Shown in pieces: positions 25,597 to 38,696 of a stretch of 64,000 bases of DNA (position 1 is the stretch's first letter; each line of letters begins with the position of its first letter). A program made the translations under genes and the position numbers. Origin of the DNA: Limnephilus marmoratus. Lineage: Eukaryota > Arthropoda > Insecta > Trichoptera > Limnephilidae. The stretch covers positions 56,813,819 through 56,877,818 of the forward strand of contig OU862908.1 in assembly GCA_917880885.1 (NCBI GenBank), written 5' to 3'. The notes under the pieces were generated by a model that worked only from the letters and a program-made list of their open reading frames with translations, was not told where the DNA came from and searched no databases.

Positions 25597-25908
25597 CTAT
25601 ATGGCAAGACAACCGTTAAAAGTTGTCATAACCACCTGAAGCAAAGCCTGAAAATCGAACACCTGCGCTGGTTTAAGAACATTTCCCATACAAATTACGT
25701 CAGCTAAAGCTGTCAGGGCCTCGCTGAAATCTTGCGGTGGTTTTGGATGATGTTCCATGTTCAGTATTGCAAGGTTGGAAAAAATTACATAAAGATTTAA
25801 AATATCTACCGATTTAACAGGCTGAAAATCATGTGCATTATGGATGTTATTGAATTTTTCGCAAATGTCAATATAATTGCAAAGTTTGAAGCTACATTGT
25901 GAAACATT
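25597..25908 (-). pseudogene. Exon-like open segment, possible captured host exon
   Basis: A stop-free minus-strand stretch of 103 codons with no initiating Met at its upstream end; the first Met lies internally at 25,758 and the stop at 25,597-25,599. Codon choice and amino-acid mix look like ordinary protein rather than repeat translation (for example NMEHHPKPPQDFSEALTALA and ADVICMGNVLKP), and the chain looks helix-rich. It is absent from every other unit. To its right the sequence rejoins the shared unit sequence near 25,893-25,905. A plausible acceptor (tgtag) sits at 25,892-25,896. I do not recognise the parent protein. Helitrons are known to capture host exons, and that is my inference here. 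Confidence 0.5.
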
Positions 25909-26678
25909 TTAAATGGGAAGCTACACATGTTTTTATTTTAAAAGTTTCTTAAACTTGTATACCTTCTATTTAATCAAAAACATTTCGTGCAAAATGTTTG
26001 TTTTCGCCGCAATCTAAGTTCCCGCAAAGGGCCTTTAAAATGTCAATTTTTCTCCGCTATTTTCGAAAACGCCGTTAAAAAAATTCGAATAAATCCCTAG
26101 AAAAATCAGTTTTGTATGGGAAATCTCTTTACTAAACGATTCGACGTTTTTTAACGGGTGAACCTGTCGGCAAGAAATATAACTGAGGTCGAATTTCTTC
26201 TTCGGTGAGAGATCTAATTGTAGTTTTCGCCGTTTGGGAGCGCTGTTGACCCTGCGTCATCTTTTTTATATGAAATCTGGTCTGACCCGCAGAGAACGCC
26301 GTCCGTGCCCCCTTTCGGGCCAAATTGATCTCTGCGGTCGGTGAAACTCGAGGAGCTGAGGTCGATTATCGCCTGCGGGTCGAGGCGGGCGACGGAAATC
26401 GAAAGGGCGTAAGCGTCTTTTTCGTTTTTAAGCGACAATACGCCGTGAGGTCTTGCGGATCGAGGGGGAAAAGAGTCGATTATCGGATCACCAAAACGCG
26501 TTTTTTTGGAATGGCCGTTTGTATGAAATCCCGGTCCACAAGCCTTGCTCGGCCAAATCGACCTCTGCGGTCGGTGAAACTCGACAGGCAGAGTGGTCGA
26601 TTTTCGCCTGTACCCGGAGGGCTAAAAAAAAAAGTGAGTTTTCCTGACCTACCCCAAAACCAAACAATACTATATATA

Positions 26679-29600
26679 CTAGCGGGGCCCGTTGCAAAAA
26701 TGCAACTAACGGGTTAAAAAATTATGCGATTTGCGTGTGAACGTGGATGAAGCGAGGAGGAGTGTGTGTTAAATTAAATATATGAAGAAACCTGAAGTTA
26801 CAGTGACCTTGCAACGCATGCCGTGTACCCGTTGTATATAATGTTATGTAGTGCAGCGCTTGCATTAAAATGTAATTTCCCAGGAATTTGAATAGAACCA
26901 TTACAGTTAAGTTGACCATGAGGTTACAGTGACCTTGCAACGCATGCCGAGCAACCGTTGTATATCATTTTATATATTGCAGGCACTTGCTTTAAAATGT
27001 TATTTCCCGGGAATGGGGATGGAACCATTACAGTTAAGTTGACCCCGAGGTTACAGTGACCTTGCAACGCATGCCGGGAACCCGTTGTATATAATGTTAT
27101 AATATAGTGCAGACGTTTGCAAGGCGCTTGCATTATAATGTAGTTTCCCGGAACTTGGAATGGAACCGTTACAGTTAAGTTGACCCCGAGGTTACAGTGA
27201 TCTTGCAACGCATGCCGGGTAACCGTTGTATATAATGTTATGTAGAAATAAAAATCCCCAAAGATGACCTTTATTGGATAACCAACACTCATGCCGTAGG
27301 TCACCCTAAGTGGTTCGCTACGTTTGGTGATTTAGTAGGGGTGCCCGGATTTATGGGGTGAGGTTTGTCTAGGTCTTGGAGGCGGATGACCAGGACACAC
27401 TGAACCCCAGATTCCTACCCACCCCTTAAACCCTTTTCCTTCTCAGAACTCTCATCTCCTTCTTTGCTTAAAAAAACCCTCCATCCAGCATCTCCAAAGA
27501 TGACATGACCGTGAGGGAAATTATTTTCCTCAGGGTCTCCTGTGTGGAGCTTTTTCCTCCCCCCCTCTCGCGCCTCATTAATTCATTCCCGGTACATTTA
27601 GTTTTCAAAAAGCGAGAAATGTGCACCTACTTCGGTCGCCCGGTTCATTATTGTATCCCGATTGATCATTATTGTATTCAGAAACCATCGCGGGAATGCA
27701 CACATCAAATTCCAAAAGTCTCATCGCAATCGGAGGAACCAACACCGCTGTCAAAGGTCACCCAAGTGGTTCGCTACGTTTGATGACTTAGCAGGGGTGC
27801 CCGGGTTCATGGGATGAGGTTTGTCTAGGTCTTGGTGGCGGATACGTTTGACCTACCACTGCATGGCGGGCTGGATCGGAGGAGACTGATTGAGGGAGGC
27901 TTTTTATCTCTCCAGCCAGATTCTCCCAACCCTTCGCCTCACACCGCAGTGTGAGGAATAGATTCATACGTCCGTTACTCCTGGCCACACTGACCCCCAG
28001 ATTCCTACCCACCTCTCATACCCCTTTCCTTCTTATATCTTCTTCTCCTTTATTTCCCTAAAAAAACCCTCCACACAGCATCCTCAAAGATGACATAGGC
28101 CCCTAGGGAAATTGTTATCCTCGGTGCCTCCTGTGTGGAGCTAATGTAAAAAAAGTTTAGCAATGCATAATTTCATGATGCCAGAGCTCACTATTGTATA
28201 TAGAAACCAATGAATGGTTCCCGGGGCGGCGATACCAATTCCACGTTGAATGATTATCATTAAAATACAAAATACAAAAAAAAGCGGTATGTAAATTTAA
28301 TATTTATGAAAAAAATTATACCATTCCATTTCAAGCAATTTTATTATACATTTACAAAAAAATCATAAGCAATATCATCAGATTTTGAGTTGTTATGTGC
28401 ATGTAGGTACCTGCATAGATTCTATGTAGAGGTACCTACACATACGTAAAAAAAACATATGAAATATATTTAGGCTGGGTTTTTCAAAAAAATTATTTAA
28501 ATATCTTCAATTTTTCAAGTTAATTTTAACGTTCTGTGAAAGTTCTGTTCAAATTCAAGTTCCGTAATTATGTCTATTTTGAAATAATAGTATAAATAAA
28601 TAATAATAAATATTATAAGTTTTGAAGATAATTGAATAAATAAAAATCGCACATTACGTGAAAATGAAATAATTAATTTAAAAATAACGTTCCTACCAAT
28701 AGTGGTTATCCAGAAGCAACCTCCGTGTTCCTACATATTTCAAAAATTACCATCTTGGATGATTTTTTTCATTTCATATCTTTAATTTTCGATTTAACAT
28801 TTAAAGGAAAGAATCTCGTAAGCCGGTACCTACCTAGTACATACCGAGAAAAATAATGGTGGTGTAGGTACCTACTTACGCGTTTTCTCAATAAATACTT
28901 AGCGAATTAGCAATAATTCAATAGAACGGTAGGTACCTACCGCGATTTTCTGCATTTAAATCTTTCACATTTTAAACGCCAGTACCTACCTCGAGTTTAT
29001 ATTAACTGGCTGGAAAATTATGCATTGTTGATGATAGATCGATTTCAGAAAATGTCAGAAAAATTTCAATATTTGATGCAATATAGTGTAACATTTTAAA
29101 TGGGAAGCTACACATGTTTTTATTTTAAAAGTTTCTTAAACTTGTATACCTTCTATTTAATCAAAAACATTTCGTGCAAAATGTTTGCTTTCGCCGCAAT
29201 CTAAGTTCCCGCAAAGGGCCTTTAAAATGTCAATTTTTCTCGGCTATTTTCGAAAACGCCGTTAAAAAAATTCGAATAAATCCCTAGAAAAATCAGTTTT
29301 GTATGGGAAATCTCTTTACTGAACGGTTCGACGTTTTTTAACGGGTGAACCTGTCGGCGAGAAATATAACTGAGGTCGAATTTCTTCGTCGGTGAGAGAT
29401 CTAATTGTAGTTTTCGCCGTTTGGGAGCGCTGTTGACCCTGCCTCATCTTTTTTATATGAAATCTGGTCTGACCCGCAGAGAACGCCGTCCGTGCCCCCT
29501 TTCGGGCCAAATTGATCTCTGCGGTCGGCGAAACTCGAGGAGCGACGGTCGATTATCGCCTGCGGGCCGAGGGGGGCGAGGGAAATCGAAAGGGCGTAAG

Positions 29601-29863
29601 CGTCTTTTTCGTTTTTAAGCGACAATACGCCGTAAGGTCTTGCGGATCGAGGGGGAAAAGAGTCGATTATCGGATCACCAAAACGCGTTTTTTTGGAACG
29701 GCCGTTTGTATGAAATCCCGGTTCACAAGCCTTGCTAGGCCAAATCGACCTCTGCGGTCGGTGAAACTGGACAGGCAGAGTGGTCGATTTTCGCCTGTAC
29801 CCGGAGGGCTAAAAAAAAAAGTGAGTTTTCCTGACCTACCCCAAAACCAAACATTAATATATA
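26679..29863 (-). mobile_element. Array unit 10 (Helitron-like, end module B)
   Basis: Variant hairpin, four monomers (about 26,811-27,240), SINE-like copy (27,282-27,520), ctctcgcgcctc stretch, second SINE-like copy (27,738-28,150), inverted 5' fragment (about 28,200), AT-rich spacer and end module B (29,340-29,840). In order and sequence it is the closest match to the unit starting at 15,833. Confidence 0.65.
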
Positions 29864-32491
29864 CTAGGTTTTGCCCGTTGCAGAAGCAACTGACGGGTTT
29901 AAACACTATGCGATTTGACGTGTGAACGTGGATGAAGCGAGGAAGAGTGTGTGTGAAATTAAATATATGAAGAAACCTGAGGTTACAGTGACCTTGCAAC
30001 GCATGCCGGGTACCCGTTGTATATAATGTTATGTAGTGCAGCGCTTGCATTAAAATGTAATTTCCCAGGAATTGGAATGGAACCATTACAGTTAAGTTGA
30101 CCCCGAGGTTACAGTGACCTTGCAACGCATGCCGAGTAACCGTTGTATATTATGTTATAAATTGCAGGCGCTTGCATTAAAATTTTATTTCCCGGGAATC
30201 GGGATGAAACCATTACAGTAAAGTTAACCCCTAGGTTACAGTGACCTTGCAACGCATACCGGGTACCCGTTGTATATAATGTTATATAGTGCAGGCGCTT
30301 GCTTTAAAATGTTATTTCCCGGGAATTGGGATGGAACCATTACAGTTAAGTTGACCCCGAGGTTACAGTGACCTTGCAACGCATGCCGAGTAACCGTTGT
30401 ATATTATGTTATAAATTGCAGGCGCTTGCATTAAAATTTTATTTCCCGGGAATCGGGATGAAACCATTACAGTAAAGTTGACCCCTAGGTTACAGTGACC
30501 TTGCAACGCATACCGGGTACCCGTTGTATATAATGTTATATAGTGCAGGCGCTTGCTTTAAAATGTTATTTCCCGGGAATTGGGATGGAACCATTACAGT
30601 TAAGTTGACCCCGAGGTTACAGTGAGCTTGCAACGCATGCCGTGTACCCGTTGTATATTATGTTATAAATTGCAGGCGCTTGCATTAAAATTTTATTTCC
30701 CGGGAATCGGGATGAAACCATTACAGTAAAGTTGACCCCTAGGTTACAGTGACCTTGCAACGCATGCCGGGTACCCGTTGTATATAATGTTATATAGTGC
30801 AGGCGCTTGCATTATAATGTAGTTTCCGGGGACTTGGGATGGAACCATTAGAGTTTAGTTGACCCTGAGGTTAAAGTGGCCTTGCAACGCATGCCGGGTA
30901 CCCGTAGTATATAATGTTACATGGTGCAGGCGCTTGCATTATAATGTAGTTTCCCAGGACTTCGGATGGAAACATTACAGTTTTATTGACCCCGAGGTTA
31001 AAGCGGCCTTGCAACGCATGCCGGGTACCCGTTGTATATAATTTTATAAAGTGCATAATTTTATAATGTTGTTTCCCGGGACTTGGTAGGGAACCATTAC
31101 GGTTTAGTTGACCCCGAAGTTAAAGTGGCCTCGCAACGCATGCCGGGTACCCGCTGTATATAATTAATTTATTTACGCACAAATAGTCCATTAACAATAA
31201 CAATCGGTTGCACGGTTTAGCAGTGCAAAATTTCATTATGCCGGAGCTCACTATTGTAGTTGTGTTGTATTTCATTTTGCAAGTGTAAGTACTAAGTAGG
31301 TACTTTGTTGTAATATTTCACCAAAACGACGCCATTATGCTGTTGAGCATAAAATAATTTTCACTACAAATAAATTCATTCAATATCATGTTTTGATTTT
31401 TAAATGAAAAAAGTCCCCGCAAGTAAGTACCTACCTAGAACACGCGTAATGTATATATATATATACAATGTTCAAATAGAACACACTTAAAAACAAAAAA
31501 AAAAAATTAATAAAAAAAATTGACAATTCTTTAAATTTTTCTAGTAAATTTTCAGATCTATAAAGTTCCGTTCGAGTTCTGTAATTATTTCAGTTTTGTG
31601 ATGTAACTGGTCTGTAATGATAAAACAATAGAATTTGAGTAGAACCATCACAGAACGTGAAAATTAACTTAAAAAAAGTTCAATTATTCTGTATCATCGA
31701 AACAACCATACCTTAGTATTTATTGCATTAAAACCTAATTCGTTGTGTAGGTACCCATTCAGGTAGGTACCTGCGCATTTCCTTAGATTCCGGCAATCTT
31801 AGCTTTTTTCATCATATTTGCAATACTACCGAAATAAGTAGGTACCTACCCCGAATGAAAAACGTGTTAATCTGAACTGGCCAGCAAATATTTAAACTTC
31901 CGATGGAATCTGTGAGCGCGTATTTTGATGATTTTTTTTCGGAAAATTTCGAGTTTTGTCAGCATCTCCTGACGTATTTTATATGAGAATCATATGTTTT
32001 ATTGGTGTTAAAAGTTGCGGAATCTATCCGGCTATCGTATTTTCAAAAAACATCTAGCCCGGAATCGGTTTTTTCGGCGGTAATGTCGTTTTCCGAAAAA
32101 CAACGACCGAAACCGCCGAGAGTTCCGTTTTGTTAGGCTAAAACTTTGACATTTGAGATCTGCGTCAACGGTCCTAGCATTTTCCTTTGTGAAATTAAGG
32201 GGTTTTTTCGTCATTTTTTTTTTTACCAACGCCATCTGTCGGCGGGAAATATGACCGAGCCGAATCGAGTGATTCGAGCAGAGCTTCTAGTTTTCGCCGC
32301 CGATTCGTATCGGAGAATAAACCCCTGTATATATTTTATTTTGTCATTAAAAATTTGCTTACAGTTTTCATTCCCAATTTGCTTCAACCGAAACTGAACC
32401 TTAAGGTGGGTGAAACGCAAAGGGCGTACTGGTCGTTTTTGCGCCGACAAAAAAGTGAGTGAGTTTTCCCAAAACTAAACATTAATATATA
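29864..32491 (-). mobile_element. Array unit 11 (Helitron-like, ten monomers)
   Basis: Hairpin and ten minisatellite monomers (about 29,995-31,150), the longest run in the window. Monomers here alternate between two variants, and the 254-bp dimer (about 30,130-30,385) is repeated directly after itself, so the run has grown by duplication of dimers. There is no SINE-like copy. Spacer and end module A follow. Confidence 0.65.
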
Positions 32492-34744
32492 CTAGGTTTT
32501 GCCCGTTGCAGAAGCAACTAACGGGTTTAAACACTATGCGATTTGACGTGTGAACGTGGATGAAGCGAGGAAGAGTGTGTGTTAAATTAAATATATGAAG
32601 AAACCTGAGGTTACAGTGACCTTGCAACGCATGCCGAGTAACCGTTGTATATTATGTTATAAATTGCAGGCGCTTGCATTAAAATTTTATTTCCCGGGAA
32701 TCGGGATGAAACCATTACAGTAACTTTGACCCCTAGGTTACAGTGACCTTGCAACGCATGCCTGGTACCCGTTGAATATAATGTTATATAGTGCAGGCGC
32801 TTGCTTTAAAATGTTATTTCGCGGGAATTGGGATGGAACCATTACAATTAAGTTGACCCCGAGGTTACAGTGACCTTGCAACGCATGCCGTGTACCCGTT
32901 GTATATTATGTTATAAATTGCAGGCGCTTGCATTAAAATTTTATTTCCCGGGAATCGGGATGAAACCATTACAGTAAAGTTGACCCCTAGGTTACAGTGA
33001 CCTTGCAACGCATGCCGGGTACCCGTTGTATATAATGTTATATAGTGCAGGCGCTTGCATTATAATGTAGTTTTCGGGGACTTGGGATGGAACCATTAGA
33101 GTTTAGTTGACCCTGAGGTTAAAGTGGCCTTGCAACGCATGCCGGGTACCCGTAGTATATAATGTTACATAGTGCAGGCGCTTGCATTATAATGTAGTTT
33201 CCCAGGACTTCGGATGGAAACATTACAGTTTTATTGACCCCGAGGTTATAGCGGCCTTGCAACGCATGCCGGGTACCCGTTGTATATAATTTTATAAAGT
33301 GCATAATTTTATAATGTTGTTTCCCGGGACTTGGTAGGGAACCATTACGGTTAAGTTGACCCCGAAGTTAAAGTGGCCTCGCAACGCATGCCGGGTACCC
33401 GCTGTATATAATTAATTTATTTACGCACAAATAGTCCATTAACAATAACAATCGGTTGCACGGTTTAGCAGTGCAAAATTTCATTATGCCGGAGCTCACT
33501 ATTGTAGTTGTATTGTATTTCATTTTGCAAGTGTAAGTACTAAGTAGGTACTTTGTTGTAATATTTCACCAAAACGACGCCATTATGCTGTTGAGCATAA
33601 AATAATTTTCACTACAAATAAATTCATTCAATATCATGTTTTGATTTTTAAATGAAAAAAGTCCCCGCAAGTAAGTACCTACCTAGAACACGCGTAATGT
33701 ATATATATATATACAATGTTCAAATAGAACACACTTAAAAATAAAAAAAATAATTAATAAAAAAAATTGACAATTCTTTAAATTTTTCTAGTAAATTTTC
33801 AGTTCTATAAAGTTCCGTTCGAGTTCTGTAATTATTTCAGTTTTGTGATGTAACTGGTCTGTAATGATAAAACAATAGAATTTGAGTAGAACCATCACAG
33901 AACGTGAAAATTAACTTTAAAAAAGTTCAATTATTCTGTATCATCGAAACAACCTTACCTTAGTATTTATTGCATTAAAACCTAATTCGTTGTGTAGGTA
34001 CCCATTCAGGTAGGTACCTGCGCATTTCCTTAGATTCCTGCAATCTTAGCTTTTTTCATCATATTTGCAATACTACCGAAATAAGTAGGTACCTACCCCG
34101 AATGAAAAACGTGTTAATTTGACTGGCCAGCAAATATTTAAACTTCCGATGGAATCTGTGAGCGCGTATTTTGATGATTTTTTTTCGGAAAATTTCGAGT
34201 TTTGTCAGCATCTCCTGACGTATTTTATATGAGAATCATATGTTTTATTGGTGTTAAAAGTTGCGGAATCTATCCGGCTATCGTATTTTCAAAAAACATC
34301 TAGCCCGGAATCGGTTTTTCGGCGGTAATGTCGTTTTCCGAAAAACAACGACCGAAACCGCCGAGAGTTCCGTTTTGTTAGGCTAAAAATTTGACATCTG
34401 AGATCCTGACCTATGTCAATAGTCCTATATAGCATTTTCCTTTGTGAAATTAGCGGGTTTTTTCCTAAATTTTTTTTTTCAAACGCCGTCTGTCGGCGGG
34501 AAATATAATCGAGTGATTCGAGTAGAGCTTCTAGTTTTCGCCGCCGATTCGTATCGGAGAATAAATCCCTGTATATATTTCATTTTGTCGGAAAAAAATT
34601 ACCCCCAGTTTCCATTCGGAATTTGCTTCAACCGAAAGTGAACCTTGAGGTGGGTGAAACGCAAAGGGCGTACTGGTCGTTTTTGCGTCGACGAAAAAGT
34701 GAGCTTTTCCCGACCTACCCCAAAACCAAGCATTAATATATATA
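32492..34744 (-). mobile_element. Array unit 12 (Helitron-like, SINE-free)
   Basis: Hairpin, seven monomers (about 32,624-33,390), ttatttacgcacaaatagtcc segment, AT-rich spacer and end module A (34,440-34,730). It is close to the unit starting at 9327, including the agcgggttttttcc variant upstream of module A. Confidence 0.65.
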
Positions 34745-37700
34745 CTAGGTTTTGCCCGTTGCAGAAGCAACTGACGGGTTAAGACACTATGCGATTTGAC
34801 GTGTGAACGTGGATGAAGCGAGGAAGAGTGTGTGTTAAATTAAATATATGAAGAAACCTGACGTTACAGTGACCTTGAAACGCATGCCGGGTACCCGATG
34901 TATATAATGTTATAATATAGTGCAGGCATTTGCAAGGCGCTTGCATAATAATGTAGTTTCCCTGAACTTGGAATGGAACCGTTACAGTTAAGTTGAACCC
35001 GAAGTTACAGTGATGTTGCAACGCATGCCGGGTACCCTTTGTATATAATGTTATAATATAAAGCAGGCGTTTGCAAGGCGCTTGTATTATAATGTAGTTT
35101 CCAGGAACTTGGAATGGAACCATTACAGTTAAGTTGAACCCGAGGTTACAGTGATGTTGCAACGCATGCCGGGTACCCTTTGTATATAATGTTATAATAT
35201 AAAGCAGGCGTTTGCAAGGCGCTTGTATTATAATGTAGTTTCCAGGAACTTGGAATGGAACCATTACAGTTAAGTTGACCCCGAGGTTACAGTGATCTTG
35301 CAACGCATGCCGGGTACCCGTTGTATATAATGTTATAATATATTGCAGGCGTTTGCAAGGCGCTTGCATTATAATGTAGTTTCCCGGAACTTGGAATGGA
35401 ACCATTACAGTTAAGTTGACCCTGATATTACAGTGATGTTGCAACGCATGCCGGGTACCCGTTGTATATAATTTTATAATACAGTGCATGCGTTTGCAAG
35501 GCGCTTGAATTATAATGCAGTTTCCCGGAACTTGGAATGGAACCATTACAGTTAAGTTGACCCCGAGGTTACAGTGATGTTGCAACGCATGCCGGGTACC
35601 CGTTGTATATAATGTTATGTAGAAATACAAATCCCCAAAGTTGACCTTTATTGGTTAACCAACACCTCTGCAATAGGTCACCCCAAGTGGTTCGCTACGT
35701 TTGGTGATTTAGTAGGGGTGCCCGGGTTCATGGGGTGAGGTCTGTCTAGGTCTTGGAGGCGGATGCCCAGGACACACTGAACCCCAGATTCCTACCCACC
35801 CCTTAAACCCTTTTCCTTTCCAGAACTCTCATCTCCTTCTTTCCTAAAAAAATCCTCCACACAGCATCCCCAAAGATGACATAGGCCCTGAGGGAAATTA
35901 TTTTCCCCACGGCCTCCTGTGTGGAGCTCATGTAAAAAAAAATAATTAAATGCATATAAATTCATCTTTCCCAAAAAGCCAGAAATAATTGAAAAAAACA
36001 TGTTCTTAATATATTTTCCCTTGCTTAGTTCTGCACTCCTGGTATTCATCCTTTTAAAATTTTGTTTTATTCGAGTAAAAAAAAGAACAGAAAAAATATT
36101 CTTTCATGGCGTACTCTACTCCCCCCCCTTCCTCCATCCCGCAAAACCCCCTCCCGGGTTCCCCTCCCCCTTCCCAGGTTACCCTCCCCTCTCCCTGGTT
36201 TTCCTCCCCCCTCTTTTTTAACCAACACCTCTGCCCTAGGTCACCCTATGTGATTCGCTACGCTTAGTGATTTAGCAGGGGTGCCCGGGTTCATGGGATG
36301 AGGTGTGTCTAGGTCTGATGATCAGGACACACTGAACCCCAGATTCCTACCCACCCCTTAAACCCTTTTCCTTCCCAGAACTCTTCTCTCCTTCGTTTCC
36401 CTAAAAGACGAAGCGAGCAGGAGTGTGTGTTAAATTAAATATATGAAGAAAAAACGATGTCTGAATGCGGATGAAGCGAGGAATGAGCGCCTACAAAGGG
36501 AACAGGTAGTCGATCGCTCCCCCAAAGTTTCGTCGCAATCGGATGAACGGTTTAGCAGTGCATAATTTCATGATACCAGAGCTCACTATTTGTAGTTGTA
36601 TTGTAAGTACTGAGTAGGTACTTTGTTGTAATATTTCACCAAAACGACGCCATTATGTTGTTGAGCATAAAATAATTTTATAAAAACTTCTTTTAATCAC
36701 AAATAATTTTATTCGATATCATGTTTTATTTTTAAAGGAAAAAAGTCCCTGCAAGAAAGTACCTACCTAAAACAGCGTAATATATATTTTTTGTTATTTC
36801 ACAATATCCAAATAGAACCACGCTTTATTCATAAATAATCTACACATTTAAAAATAAATAACATAAAAATAATAAGGCTGGGTTGTTTAAAAAAAAGAAT
36901 TGACAATTTTACAAATTTTTCTTGTCAATTTTCAGTTCTAGAAAGTTCTGTAATTATTTCAGTTGTGTGATGCGACTGGCCTATAATGATACAAAATAGA
37001 ACTTGAATAGAACCAACACCGAACGTGAAAATTAACTTTAAAAAAAATTGAATTATTTAGTATCATCGAAACAACCTTACCTTACTTAGTATTGCATTAA
37101 AACCTAATCAATTGTGTATCTACGTATTCGGGTAGGTACCTGCGCGTTTCATATTTGCAATACTACCGAAATAAGTAGGTACCTACCCGGAATAAATAAC
37201 GTGTTAATTTGAACTGGCCAGGAATATTTAAACTTCCGATGGAATCTCTAAGCACGTGTTTTGGTGATTTTTTTTGGAAAAGTTCGGATTTTGGTAGCTT
37301 TTCCTGAAGTTTTTTACATGGTATGGGCATGTTATATCGGTGTTAAAAGTTGCGGAATTCTCTACTGCGTTAGATTTTTGAAAAACATCCAAGCCGGGAT
37401 CGGTTTTGGGGCCACAATGCCGCGTACCGTAAAACCACTACCGAAAACTGTGAAAAGTCTGTTTTGTTAGGCTAAAAATTTGACGTCTGAGATCCCTGAC
37501 CTGACTCAATATTCCTAACATTTTCATTTGCATTGAAACTGATGGCCAAAATGACATCTTTTTTTTTGGAAACGCGAACCTGTCGGCGGGAAATGTAACC
37601 TGGCCGAATTGAGTGTGATTTTACTATTGGTTCTAGTTTTCGCCGTTGATTCGCGTTAGTTTTTCTGTGAATAAGGCGCTAATTTTGTCGACAAAAATAA

Positions 37701-37844
37701 ACTCCGCAAAATCAAAGTACTGAGGGTGCACTGAATTTGCTTGAACCGAAAGTGAACCTTGAGGTGGGTGAAACGTAAAGGGCGTACTGGTCGTTTTTGC
37801 GTCAACAAAAAAGTGCGCGGAAAAAGAGCTTTCCCAAAGTGAAC

Positions 37845-37845
<1 letters not shown>
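34745..37845 (-). mobile_element. Array unit 13 (Helitron-like, last unit)
   Basis: Hairpin, then six monomers of exactly 141-bp spacing (34,875, 35,016, 35,157, 35,298, 35,439, 35,580), a SINE-like copy (35,657-35,940), C-rich tract (36,118-36,215), truncated second SINE-like copy (36,223-36,415), AT-rich spacer and a diverged module A (37,560-37,830). Because 141 is divisible by three, the monomers read as a 283-residue minus-strand frame, which I regard as non-genic. Confidence 0.65.
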
Positions 37846-37884
<39 letters not shown>

Positions 37885-37886
37885 TA
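37845..37886. repeat. (TA)n microsatellite at the array edge
   Basis: An almost pure TA run occupies the position where the other junctions have attaatatata followed by CTAG. It marks the right edge of the array, and no CTAG/hairpin follows. Confidence 0.85.
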
Positions 37887-38696
37887 CACGTGTACCTAAC
37901 CCTATCAATGAAATTAACGTTTAAAGTTGCAAGAAATCTGTTATAAAAGTCGGTATTATTTTTTTAGGTTAGTTTTTTGGCAATAAAAAAACTTGAAATT
38001 TTTTATTATTTTTTTATTGTATGCACGAGGAAAAAGTGAGGTGGCAGTTTCGTTCCAAATTCATTATATAAAAGGTCAGTATTTTTTAATTTTGTTTTTT
38101 ATAAATTTCTGTACACTTTCATCAAATATGTTTTGGTGAAAAAAATGGATTTTTTTCACCAAAACATTTGAATCTTAATATATGGCAGTTTTTAAAAACT
38201 AAAGTGTATTTCAATTACACAAATCTAAAAGGTAATTTTATCTAGTTTTCATAAATGGTATTATTTTTTACGACACCTTCAAAAATAAGAATATATATAG
38301 AACATTCAAAATATTTTGCAAAAATTTCAAATTTCGTTCAAAGATCATTGATAAAACAGAGATAAACTACCCCCTCAGGCCGTGTAAACCAAGTGTATTT
38401 TTTTCCATGAACAATTTTTTAATTAGTAATGTTTTCACATCCGCGGCCGTTTGTCAATTGAATAAAATTTTCACTGGGTTTCTTAGTAAGGCTGTATATA
38501 TATATAGACCAACTAAATACAAGCCCTGCTTATTTATGGGGGTACATCAAATACATGTATTATGTAATTAATTATTGTAAAAAATATATTACGATTTATG
38601 TATCTTTTTAAAAAAATATATAAATATATTTTATGTGAACTTTCTTCATACTTGTTTACGTGTTTCACATTGTTGATAAACCTTCCCCTTTAATAA
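37887..38696. other. AT-rich sequence without recognised features
   Basis: Very AT-rich, with long T and A runs and a short tatatatata run near 38,497. I see no gene, no inverted repeat and no similarity to the neighbouring array. Confidence 0.5.

Larger units (their letters stand above)
23514..26678 (-). mobile_element. Array unit 9 (Helitron-like, carries private cargo)
   Basis: Variant hairpin, five 141-bp monomers (about 23,645-24,240), SINE-like copy (24,289-24,570), a long C-rich run (24,750-24,855), a private 145-bp tandem repeat (24,870-25,495), an exon-like open segment on the minus strand (25,597-25,908), a short spacer and end module B. It is the only unit with non-repetitive coding-like cargo. 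Confidence 0.65.
1..37845 (-). repeat. Higher-order tandem array of Helitron-like repeat units
   Basis: A partial unit and 13 further related units lie head to tail. Each starts (plus coordinates) at a CTAG followed by a GC hairpin of the form cccgttgc-agaa-gcaactgacggg. Read on the minus strand this is a hairpin about 6-8 nt upstream of a terminal CTAG, the classical 3' end of a Helitron, next to an AT-rich target (tatata). Unit starts are 316, 3468, 6415, 9327, 11644, 13904, 15833, 19032, 23514, 26679, 29864, 32492 and 34745. The sequence left of every CTAG is also shared between units, so flank and element were amplified together, by rolling-circle concatemer formation or unequal exchange. 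No Rep/helicase gene is present, so the units are non-autonomous. The array ends in a (TA)n run near 37,845. Confidence 0.75.

Noticed and set aside
34779..35630. 283-residue minus-strand open frame (and shorter relatives at 3827-4258, 6774-7205, 23,773-24,258)
   Set aside because: It is the translation of 141-bp minisatellite monomers; period divisible by three explains the openness, and 127-bp runs with the same sequence do not stay open.
37656..37889. 77-residue frame with YIYIYI start
   Set aside because: Its start is the (TA)n microsatellite and the rest is module A repeat.
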